The notes below the pieces were generated by a model, which searched no databases, was not told the DNA's origin, and was given only the letters and a program-made list of their open reading frames with translations. This document shows, in pieces, positions 1-5,230 of a DNA stretch of 8,583 nucleotides (the first letter of the stretch is position 1; the number at the start of each line of letters is the position of its first letter). This stretch comes from Alcanivorax sp. GTDB lineage: Bacteria > Pseudomonadota > Gammaproteobacteria > Pseudomonadales > Alcanivoracaceae. The position numbers and the translations under genes were made by a program. Location: NCBI GenBank assembly GCA_007135015.1, contig SLJS01000100.1, forward strand, positions 1-8,583, written 5' to 3'.

Positions 1-899
1 ATGTGCGCGTGTTCATGGTCCGCGTCAGCTACGAGCAGAAGCCCTTCCGCCGCTCGATGATCGAGACCTGGGGCGCGGAAGTGATCCCCAGCCCGTCGAC
101 GCTTACCGAATCCGGACGCAAGGCCCTGGAAGACGACCCCGAGTCCCGGGGTTCGCTGGGCGGCGCCATCTCGGAAGCGGTGGAGGAAGCCGCCTCACGC
201 AAGGACACCAACTATGCACTCGGGTCGGTGCTCAACCATGTGCTGCTTCACCAGACCGTAATCGGGCAGGAAACGAAAAAGCAGATGGCCATGGCCGGCG
301 CCTATCCGGATGTCGTCTTCGCACCCTGTGGCGGCGGCTCCAACGTGGGCGGCATGATGTTCCCGTTCCTCGCCGACAAGGCCGCCGGAAAGGAGATCCG
401 GCTGGTGGCGGTGGAGCCGGACTCCTGCCCGACCCTGACCCGAGGCCATTATGCCTACGACTACGGGGACGTGGCCGGCCTGACGCCGCTAATGAAAATG
501 TTCACCCTGGGCCATGACTTCATGCCTCCGGGCATACACGCCGGGGGGCTACGCTATCACGGTGACTCCGCGCTGGTCTCCCAGCTGTACCAGGAGGGCA
601 TACTGGAGGCCGTGGCGGTGCCGCAACTGGCCACCTTCGAGGCGGGCGTGCTCTTTGCCCGGACCCAGGGCATCATCCCGGCTCCGGAATCGAGCCACGC
701 GATCCGCGCGGCCATGGACGAGGCCATTCGCTGCCGCGAAGCTGGCGAGGCACGCACCATCCTCTTCACGCTGTCCGGCCACGGACATTTCGACATGAAC
801 GCCTATGACCGATATCTGGCCGGCGAACTGGAGGATTACGAGTATCCCGGGGATGCCATCCGGGCGGCGCTGGATCGCCTGCCCGCGGTGGGTCAATAA
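1..899 (+). CDS. trpB: TrpB2-type tryptophan synthase beta chain (partial, 5' end missing)
   Basis: This is a PLP-dependent enzyme expected to condense indole with L-serine to give L-tryptophan in the cytoplasm. The frame is open from the left edge and ends in TAA at 897-899, so the 298 visible residues are the C-terminal two thirds of a protein family usually about 450 residues long. The segment MVRVSYEQKPFRRSMIETWG near the start is typical of the TrpB2 subgroup. The glycine-rich PLP phosphate-binding loop CGGGSNVGG lies at about residues 109-117 of the visible part, VAVEPDSCPTL follows, and PAPESSHAI is near the C-terminus. The catalytic lysine would lie upstream of the window. The first GTG (position 3) is internal, not a start. 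No trpA is visible downstream, which fits a stand-alone TrpB2, but upstream genes cannot be seen. The TrpB2 assignment is from recognised motifs; physiological substrate is inferred. Confidence 0.9.
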   Translation, partial: VRVFMVRVSYEQKPFRRSMIETWGAEVIPSPSTLTESGRKALEDDPESRGSLGGAISEAVEEAASRKDTNYALGSVLNHVLLHQTVIGQETKKQMAMAGAYPDVVFAPCGGGSNVGGMMFPFLADKAAGKEIRLVAVEPDSCPTLTRGHYAYDYGDVAGLTPLMKMFTLGHDFMPPGIHAGGLRYHGDSALVSQLYQEGILEAVAVPQLATFEAGVLFARTQGIIPAPESSHAIRAAMDEAIRCREAGEARTILFTLSGHGHFDMNAYDRYLAGELEDYEYPGDAIRAALDRLPAVGQ

Positions 900-918
900 G
901 CCGCGATTGAAAGAGCCG

Positions 919-943
919 CCATTGCACACCATCTCCGCAATGG
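919..943. repeat. Inverted repeat between trpB and the HPF-like gene
   Basis: CCATTGC at 919-925 is exactly complementary to GCAATGG at 937-943, leaving an 11-nt loop. It sits in the 69-bp gap between the trpB stop and the next start. No T-tract follows, so it is not a canonical intrinsic terminator. It could be an RNA processing hairpin, a weak attenuator or a protein-binding palindrome; the sequence does not decide between these. Confidence 0.4.
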
Positions 944-968
944 GAAACGTCCATAACAGGAGCAGTTC

Positions 969-1280
969 ATGCAAATACAGATCAACCCGGGCGAAGGCCT
1001 GTCCGTTAGCGAGGCGCTCAAGGCCCATATCCACAAGAGTCTGGAAAGCGTGGAAAGGCGCTTCGGGGACCGAATCACCCGCATCGAGGCCTTCCTCAAG
1101 GACGTCAACGGCCCCAAGGGCGGCGTGGACAAGCAATGCGTACTGGAAGCCCGCCTGCGCTCGCTGGAACCGGAAGCGGCCACCGGCCTCGAAGAGGACG
1201 CCTATGACGCGGTCAAGGCCGCGGCGGACCGCCTGGAGAAGGTGCTCGAGCGTCGCATCGGAAAGCTCAAGCACCGATAG
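969..1280 (+). CDS. Short HPF/RaiA-family ribosome-associated protein
   Basis: The 103-residue product resembles the ribosome hibernation/modulation (HPF, RaiA/YfiA) family, which binds the 30S decoding region and stabilises idle ribosomes. Recognisable features are the N-terminal strand and helix (LSVSEALKAHIHKSLESVERRF, about residues 11-32), the central segment FLKDVNGPKGGVDKQCVLEARL (42-63) that matches the family's core, and the C-terminal helix DAYDAVKAAADRLEKVLERR (77-96). It has only the short domain and lacks the C-terminal dimerisation domain of long HPFs. AGGAG at 958-962 lies 6 nt before ATG 969 and supports this start. It is not next to rpoN or PTS genes, the common location of E. 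coli-type hpf, so it is probably an accessory paralogue. The family call is firm; a role in ribosome hibernation is inferred. Confidence 0.82.
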   Translation: MQIQINPGEGLSVSEALKAHIHKSLESVERRFGDRITRIEAFLKDVNGPKGGVDKQCVLEARLRSLEPEAATGLEEDAYDAVKAAADRLEKVLERRIGKLKHR

Positions 1281-1381
1281 CCACAAGAGAGCACGGCACC
1301 AGCTCCAGCTCGGCCTTCCGCCGCGCGACATCCCCGGACAATCGGCCGCGGCATCTACTCGGCCAGCCGGAGAGTCTGTAC

Positions 1382-1387
1382 TATAAT
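1382..1387 (+). promoter_or_regulatory. Candidate sigma-70 -10 box (TATAAT)
   Basis: A perfect TATAAT lies 80 bp before the start of the 1467 gene in a 186-bp gene-free stretch. There is no good TTGACA-like -35 at 16-18 bp upstream (the sequence there is near TCGGCC), and the TG at 1377-1378 is misplaced for an extended -10. A promoter here is plausible, possibly activator-dependent. The rest of 1281-1466 shows only the inverted repeat annotated separately. Confidence 0.4.
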
Positions 1388-1402
1388 CGCAAGGGAATCA
1401 TC

Positions 1403-1437
1403 CGGGCGGTCGCAGTATTTCAGCTTTGCTCCGCCCG
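1403..1437. repeat. Leader inverted repeat upstream of the small membrane protein
   Basis: CGGGCGG at 1403-1409 is perfectly complementary to CCGCCCG at 1431-1437, with a 21-nt AT-richer loop. If transcription starts from the TATAAT box at 1382, this would fold near the 5' end of the mRNA, about 14 nt before the GGGAG ribosome-binding site. It could influence translation or transcript stability, or be a binding palindrome. No T-run follows, so a terminator is unlikely. Confidence 0.35.
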
Positions 1438-1466
1438 CCCACCCTCCATCGGGAGCATGAGCGGCC

Positions 1467-1790
1467 ATGAGCATGGACAGGGATATGCAGCAACAGCAAA
1501 GCCCGGACGATGAAATCAGGACCACCAGACCCGTGCTGGCCGTCATCGGGCTGGCGCTTGCCGTGATCACGACCTGGCTGTTCATCGACTATGCCCTGGC
1601 GCACCCGGACGCAAGCGGCCGGGCCATCCTCTATCTGTCCACCTACTCCGCCCTTGGCTTTTCCTGGCTCCTGGGCTGGCTTTCGGCCATGCGCAAGGAA
1701 GGACCCTTCCAGGTGATGCTCTCGGCGATCTTCGTGCCGCTTGCGGCAATGCTGATCGTGTATTTTTCCGGACTGCTGATCTTCGGCTGA
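1467..1790 (+). CDS. Small three-helix inner-membrane protein, function unknown
   Basis: I do not recognise this 107-residue protein. It has a hydrophilic, Gln/Asp-rich N-terminus (about residues 1-20) followed by three hydrophobic stretches at roughly 23-43, 53-72 and 83-106, the last running to the C-terminus. The short basic loop AMRKEG (74-79) between helices 2 and 3 suggests, by the positive-inside rule, that this loop is cytoplasmic. GGGAG at 1451-1455 precedes ATG 1467 by 11 nt; an in-frame ATG two codons on (1473) is an alternative start. It lies 157 bp before the DUF2589 cluster on the same strand, and a separate promoter for that cluster is possible, so membership in the operon is uncertain. 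No catalytic motif is visible. Confidence 0.72.
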   Translation: MSMDRDMQQQQSPDDEIRTTRPVLAVIGLALAVITTWLFIDYALAHPDASGRAILYLSTYSALGFSWLLGWLSAMRKEGPFQVMLSAIFVPLAAMLIVYFSGLLIFG

Positions 1791-1841
1791 CCCCGAGCGA
1801 TATTGCCCCGACATCAATTCTTGTCTTTTCCTGCCCCGCGC

Positions 1842-1869
1842 TTGTCGCCCTGAACTTTCCTGGCCTAAT
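1842..1869 (+). promoter_or_regulatory. Weak candidate promoter for the DUF2589 cluster
   Basis: TTGTCG at 1842-1847 and CCTAAT at 1864-1869 are separated by 16 bp and each match the sigma-70 consensus at four of six positions. They lie about 80 bp before the first gene of the 1948-5143 cluster. The match is modest and could be chance. Confidence 0.25.
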
Positions 1870-1875
1870 CTTGAA

Positions 1876-1888
1876 CCCTGCACCAGGG
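1876..1888. repeat. Small perfect hairpin before the DUF2589 cluster
   Basis: CCCTG (1876-1880) pairs with CAGGG (1884-1888) around a 3-nt CAC loop, 60 bp before the first start codon of the cluster and just downstream of the candidate -10. A longer imperfect pairing is possible between CTTTCCTGG (from about 1856) and CCAGGGAAAG (1883-1892). It may be an operator or a 5'-leader structure; it is short enough to be chance. Confidence 0.25.
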
Positions 1889-1947
1889 AAAGCCGATGGA
1901 TTCGGCACCCAGGGGACTGACATCGCACATGGAGAAGGAGAAAAGGA

Positions 1948-2535
1948 ATGTCTTACGCAAATCGCGTGCTCGGGAGCATCCCCTACGGCACACTCATCGG
2001 AGCACCCATGACCGCCGCCGTCGAGGCGCAGGCGCTGGCGGCACAGTCTTCCATCGACTTTATCCGCGCGGTGGGTTTCGAATCGGAAAGCGACAGCGAG
2101 GAGTGGGGTCCGACCCGGTCGGTGACCTTCACCTACATATCCCGGGACACGGACAACGATACCGAACGCACTGCCTCCCTGCAGGTTCCGTTGCTGACCA
2201 TCGTTCCCATCCCCTATCTTCGCATCGATGACATGACCATCGATTTCACCTCGAAGATCACCGAAGAGATGATCCGCAAGACCGAGCGCAGCAGCGAAAC
2301 CGAACTCGATGCATCGCTCGACATCGAGTACAGCAAGTTCCTGTCGCCGGTAAAGGTAGGCTTCAAATCGACGCTGTCGACCAAGCACTCATCCTCCGCT
2401 TCGACCAGCAACCGCTACAAGACCGAGCACACCATCAATATCAATGTGCGGGCGGTGCAGGATGACATTCCCGGCGGAATGAACCGTGTGCTTGATATCC
2501 TCGAGAGCAGCATCGACGAACAGTCGTCGGAGTAA
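1948..2535 (+). CDS. DUF2589-family protein (cluster gene 1)
   Basis: The 195-residue product resembles the DUF2589 family, which has no established function to my knowledge. Key features are IPYGTLIGAPMTAAVEAQ (11-28) followed by a helix and DFIRAVGFE (37-45), a beta segment SVTFTYISRD (58-67), and the hallmark LQVPLLTIVPIPYLRIDDMT (78-97) with TIDFTSKI after it. The C-terminal part has a Ser/Thr-rich stretch (about 141-155) and a strand TININVRAVQDDIP (162-175). No signal peptide or membrane segment is visible, so it is likely cytosolic. AAGGAG at 1935-1940, 7 nt before ATG 1948, fixes the start. It is the first gene of a compact five-gene cluster (25 bp to the next) and has a shorter paralogue three genes in (3308-3832). 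Family call is from recognised motifs; role unknown. Confidence 0.82.
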   Translation: MSYANRVLGSIPYGTLIGAPMTAAVEAQALAAQSSIDFIRAVGFESESDSEEWGPTRSVTFTYISRDTDNDTERTASLQVPLLTIVPIPYLRIDDMTIDFTSKITEEMIRKTERSSETELDASLDIEYSKFLSPVKVGFKSTLSTKHSSSASTSNRYKTEHTININVRAVQDDIPGGMNRVLDILESSIDEQSSE

Positions 2536-2560
2536 CGTCTGATTCGGGGGAGACAGCCAG

Positions 2561-3280
2561 ATGAATACCGACCTGAAGGCCCTGATCGGGGGCGTTCTCG
2601 GCGATCTGATTGATGCCCGCTTCCAGGCGGACGTTGCCGCCGCCGAACTTGCCGAGCACTACCGCGATCACCCGCACATGCGCTCGTTCAGCATTCCCAC
2701 GCTGAACATCTCCAGCGTGGATGTTGATCTGCGTTTTGTCTTCTCCGGCCAGCAGGCGGAAGAGGCGGGTCCCGGCGGGCCCGGAGGTGAAACCGGTGCA
2801 GACGAAACCGCTGAAGCCGAGAAGGCCCGGAAAGTGGCCGAGTCCATCAGCGAGGAAGTCCTTCGCCAGCCCTCCGTGCGGAAAAGCCTCAAGGAAGACG
2901 CGCAGCGCAGGGAACTGGTCGACTTACTCGTGGAGCGACTTTCCGGCACCAGTGCGGCCACCCGGGACGAGCCTGCGCCAGCACGCCGGCAGACCCTCCA
3001 TGACGAGCTGATGAAGACACTGTCCTCGGCAAAAGTGGAGGGACTTTCCGACGCTGAGGCCACACGGGTTCATGCGTCCATTGACAGGGCGGATGCCCGG
3101 TTCAGTGCCGCGGCGCGGGCGGGCAAGCCGGCCAGTCCCAGAGTGCTGGCCTCCTCGGAAGCGCTGACGAGCGTGAACCCGGAGACGGTCTCGCGGATCA
3201 GCTTCACGGTGGATCTTTCAGCGAGACGCTGGGTATCGGGCGAGGACGAGGACGACGAGGACGTTCTGGCGGAGGAATGA
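2561..3280 (+). CDS. Acidic protein, possible divergent DUF2589 relative (cluster gene 2)
   Basis: This 239-residue protein is not confidently assignable. Its N-terminus has a helix LIGGVLGDLIDARFQADVAA (8-27), then a strand pattern FSIPTLNISSVDVDLRFVFS (43-62). The order and character resemble the LIGAP...AAVEAQ helix and the VPLLTIVPIPYLRIDDMTIDF segment of its neighbours, so I infer a distant relationship. Residues about 64-205 are Ala/Glu/Arg-rich, low in complexity and probably helical or disordered (GPGGPGGETGADETAEAEKA at 70-89). The C-terminal end has a strand SRISFTVDLSARRW (211-224) and a very acidic tail GEDEDDEDVLAEE (227-239). GGGGGAG at 2546-2552 is a good ribosome-binding site for ATG 2561. 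It lies between two DUF2589 genes, 25 and 27 bp away. It is a real gene; function unknown. Confidence 0.72.
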   Translation: MNTDLKALIGGVLGDLIDARFQADVAAAELAEHYRDHPHMRSFSIPTLNISSVDVDLRFVFSGQQAEEAGPGGPGGETGADETAEAEKARKVAESISEEVLRQPSVRKSLKEDAQRRELVDLLVERLSGTSAATRDEPAPARRQTLHDELMKTLSSAKVEGLSDAEATRVHASIDRADARFSAAARAGKPASPRVLASSEALTSVNPETVSRISFTVDLSARRWVSGEDEDDEDVLAEE

Positions 3281-3284
3281 ACCC

Positions 3285-3311
3285 ATGACAGGGAAGGCAC
3301 CGCAACCATGA
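3285..3311 (+). CDS. Possible 8-codon coupling ORF between cluster genes 2 and 3
   Basis: GGAGGA at 3271-3276, within the last codons of the preceding gene, lies 8 nt before ATG 3285. That ATG opens the peptide MTGKAPQP, whose TGA (3309-3311) overlaps the ATG of the next gene (3308) as ATGA. The next gene has its own weaker AAGG site (3294-3297, 10 nt from its start). Ribosomes ending the mini-ORF could re-initiate at 3308, coupling the two genes. Such a short frame can arise by chance and no coding signal can be judged, so confidence is low. Confidence 0.22.
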   Translation: MTGKAPQP

Positions 3312-3832
3312 CCCGGAAAATCGATTTCGGCGCACTGCTCGGCGCCCAGGTTTCTGCGCTGGTGGAAGCCGAAGCGGACGCCGCGGAACGCACCAGCGAG
3401 TATATAGAAGCGGTCGGCTTCGAGAAGCATAAGGACGGCACGCTGTCACTGCGGACCGTGTGCTTCAACATGCTTCGGCGGGACACCGACGGCACCGTGC
3501 GCAGGCACAGGGTGCGCATCCCCGCGCTCACGCTGGTTCCCCTGCCCCTGCTCACGGTGGAGTCGGCACAGATTGACTTTTCGGCCCGCGTGGAGGAGCT
3601 ACGCCCGCGAGACAAAGGCGACGGCAAACGGGGCAGCGCGATCGCCGGTGCTGCGGCCGGAGCAAGGCGCAGGAGGCTTGTTACCCGCCTTGCCCGAACA
3701 TCACGCAACGACACCACCACCAAGGTCGATCTGGACGTGTCGGTAAAACTCGCCCAGTCCGACTTCCCGGTGGGCATCGAGAACCTTCTGAATGCGGCGG
3801 ATCTCAGCGTTCAGGATGAAAGCGATGAATGA
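3308..3832 (+). CDS. DUF2589-like protein, second paralogue (cluster gene 3)
   Basis: The 174-residue protein aligns by eye with the product of 1948-2535 at both ends. FGALLGAQVSALVEAEADAA (7-26) matches YGTLIGAPMTAAVEAQALAA, EYIEAVGFE (31-39) matches DFIRAVGFE, and VRIPALTLVPLPLLTVESAQ with IDF after it (69-91) matches the LQVPLLTIVPIPYLRIDDMT segment. The ends DLDVSVKLAQSDFPVGIENL and NINVRAVQDDIPGGMNRVL also correspond, followed by a short acidic tail in both. It differs in the middle, where a strongly basic, Ala/Gly-rich stretch (about 99-134, including ARRRRLVTRLAR) replaces the acidic and Ser/Thr-rich part of the first paralogue. No export signal is seen. AAGG at 3294-3297 gives weak support for ATG 3308. 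Its 3' end overlaps the next gene by 8 bp. Function unknown. Confidence 0.78.
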   Translation: MTRKIDFGALLGAQVSALVEAEADAAERTSEYIEAVGFEKHKDGTLSLRTVCFNMLRRDTDGTVRRHRVRIPALTLVPLPLLTVESAQIDFSARVEELRPRDKGDGKRGSAIAGAAAGARRRRLVTRLARTSRNDTTTKVDLDVSVKLAQSDFPVGIENLLNAADLSVQDESDE

Positions 3833-4226
3833 CGAAAGCACAACCGGACGCCAGCTCCGCTTCGCACGGCCGGCCGGGATGACATGCCCGGCCTGTGAGC
3901 ACCGCATCGTCGTGGACCCTTTCACGCTGCTGGAGGCCAGGCCAGTGGTGTGCGATCACTGCGGGCTTGCACTGCATCTGGACGTGAAGGAATCGGAACA
4001 GACGCTGCAAGCCCTGCGCACCTACATGGACGAGATCAGCGAGCTGGAAAAGAGGCTGCCTGGCGGAGAAGGCGGACAGGAAATACCGGGAACTCGCAGC
4101 TCCGATGCAAGCCCGGATACACGCAGCCCCAATACACGCAGAAACTCGCGCGCGCACAGACCGCGCCAACGGACGCCAGGCGCGCGAGAGAAAGGCACAC
4201 GCACGGCAAGGAGGCGGCGACGATGA
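3825..4226 (+). CDS. Zinc-ribbon protein with arginine-rich tail (cluster gene 4)
   Basis: I start this 133-residue protein at ATG 3825, which overlaps the previous stop by 8 bp and has AGGA at 3813-3816; an upstream in-frame ATG (3792 or 3816) is possible but would overlap more. Two CxxC knuckles, CPAC (21-24) and CDHC (43-46), form a probable four-cysteine zinc ribbon. A probable helix or short coiled coil follows (KESEQTLQALRTYMDEISEL, 55-74). The last 45 or so residues are low-complexity, rich in Arg, Ser, Thr and Pro, and end in a run of five arginines. That tail could bind nucleic acid or an acidic partner, such as the acidic tails of the neighbouring proteins; this is inference. It ends with a 4-bp ATGA overlap with the next gene, implying coupling. 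I do not recognise a named family. Confidence 0.72.
   Translation: MNDESTTGRQLRFARPAGMTCPACEHRIVVDPFTLLEARPVVCDHCGLALHLDVKESEQTLQALRTYMDEISELEKRLPGGEGGQEIPGTRSSDASPDTRSPNTRRNSRAHRPRQRTPGAREKGTRTARRRRR
4208..4214 (+). promoter_or_regulatory. Ribosome-binding site deciding the start at 4223
   Basis: AAGGAGG at 4208-4214 is a near-perfect Shine-Dalgarno sequence 8 nt before ATG 4223. The frame is open much further upstream (to an ATG at 3950), but this site and the ATGA overlap with the preceding stop fix the start at 4223. It also lies inside the codons of the arginine-rich tail of the upstream gene. Confidence 0.8.
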
Positions 4227-5143
4227 GCGAACGTTATGACCGGCGCAAGCACCCGACGATACGCAAGTGGGCCCGCGGCGAGGAAGTCATCCTGTTGCAG
4301 CGACGCCTTTGCACACACTTCAGCAACCTGGACGACAATGAATTCGTTGACGGGATACTGGGGCCGCTGACCGAGCAGCAGATACGACGCTTTCAGCGGC
4401 GGGAAAAACTGGTGGTCGACGGTATCGCCGGGCGCAACACCTGGACGGGGCTGCTTGCCGATCCGCGCGAGCGCATCCCGAGCCCGGTGGGAAGAACCGC
4501 GTCAACACCGGACCGCCAGCGGGCACGCAACGCCAACAGCCCCCGGGGCGGGGGCGGCCAGCTCGCTGATCGCGTCTTCCAGGCGCTTCGCCGCCGCAAC
4601 CACGAAATCTACGACGGCGACGAGCCGTTCCATCTGAACATCGTCGGGGTGCGCGAGCCCTCCAGCCGCTTCAATCACTTCGATGACACCCTGTATCTGA
4701 TCTACCGGGACGAGGAAGGCAAGCTGGTCGCGGACCGCTACCCCTTTACCACGGATCCGGGCTCCTACTACACCCAGACCCGACTGCTCAACGAAGATGG
4801 CGTGGCGATCCTCGTGCCCGGCCAATACCGCCGCACCTACCTGCTGGGCAAGCATCGTGGTCAATACGAGGCGCTGGTGCAGCGAGGCGGCAAGGTCAAG
4901 GTCTGGCGTGACAACAGCCGCACCAATGAGCTCGACCGCGGCGGCCGGGTGTATGAGGGCTGGTTCGGCATCAACATCCACCGTGCACGGGAGACCGGCA
5001 CCACGGCGCGGATCGGAAGCCATTCGGCCGGATGTCAGGTATTTCAGCGTGCGGAGGATTTCGCGGTCCTGATTTCGCTGGCCAACAAGTCCGCCTCCCG
5101 GGGACGAGACCGCTTCACCTACACCCTGCTTGACGGGCTGTAG
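4223..5143 (+). CDS. Peptidoglycan-binding protein with L,D-transpeptidase-like C-terminus (cluster gene 5)
   Basis: The 306-residue protein begins with a PG_binding_1-type domain (about 19-77). It shows the usual pattern of a first repeat, then FVDGILGPLTEQQIRRFQRR and VVDGIAGRNTWTGL. A Pro/Arg/Gly-rich linker follows (about 82-113). The C-terminal region (about 115-306) contains FGINIHRARETGTTARIGSH then SAGCQVF. Its spacing recalls the YkuD L,D-transpeptidase motif (HG...SHGC), with candidate His253, His267, Ser268 and Cys271. A cysteine-based cell-wall crosslinking or cleaving activity is therefore inferred, not shown, since HR replaces HG and CQ replaces CI/CR. No signal peptide is visible; the N-terminus is highly charged, which is odd for a wall-directed protein. 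It is translationally coupled to the zinc-ribbon gene and ends the cluster just before a palindrome. The binding-domain call is firm; the enzyme call is tentative. Confidence 0.8.
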   Translation: MSERYDRRKHPTIRKWARGEEVILLQRRLCTHFSNLDDNEFVDGILGPLTEQQIRRFQRREKLVVDGIAGRNTWTGLLADPRERIPSPVGRTASTPDRQRARNANSPRGGGGQLADRVFQALRRRNHEIYDGDEPFHLNIVGVREPSSRFNHFDDTLYLIYRDEEGKLVADRYPFTTDPGSYYTQTRLLNEDGVAILVPGQYRRTYLLGKHRGQYEALVQRGGKVKVWRDNSRTNELDRGGRVYEGWFGINIHRARETGTTARIGSHSAGCQVFQRAEDFAVLISLANKSASRGRDRFTYTLLDGL

Positions 5144-5174
5144 CCCGGATGAAGGCCGAAGGCCGTAATCCGGG
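5144..5174. terminator. Palindromic element between convergent genes, possible bidirectional terminator
   Basis: CCCGGAT (5144-5150), directly after the stop codon, pairs with ATCCGGG (5168-5174). Inside it, GGCC (5154-5157) pairs with GGCC (5161-5164) around a GAA loop, giving a two-part hairpin. Downstream is AGTCTTTCC, only a weak T-tract. The outer sequence TAGCCCGGAT...ATCCGGG resembles an interspersed palindrome common between genes in many Proteobacteria. It lies between the end of the cluster and the convergent AraC gene (stop at 5231), so ending transcription from both sides is a reasonable role. Confidence 0.55.
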
Positions 5175-5230
5175 AGTCTTTCCGGTACGGTCACAATGCC
5201 CATGCCGCGGCCGGCCCACGCAAACGCCCG

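Noticed and set aside
549..1331. Minus-strand open frame of 260 codons
   Set aside because: It crosses two convincing plus-strand genes (trpB end and the HPF-like gene) and its translation shows no family features.
1582..2388. Minus-strand open frame of 268 codons
   Set aside because: Antisense to the membrane protein and the first DUF2589 gene; no plausible ribosome-binding site or domain.
3950..4222. N-terminal extension of the peptidoglycan-binding protein to an upstream ATG
   Set aside because: It would overlap the zinc-ribbon gene by about 270 bp in another frame, the added residues are low-complexity, and the strong AAGGAGG site with ATGA overlap marks 4223 as the start.
4502..5203. 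Minus-strand open frame of 233 codons
   Set aside because: Antisense to the peptidoglycan-binding protein and passes through the downstream palindrome; no recognisable domain.
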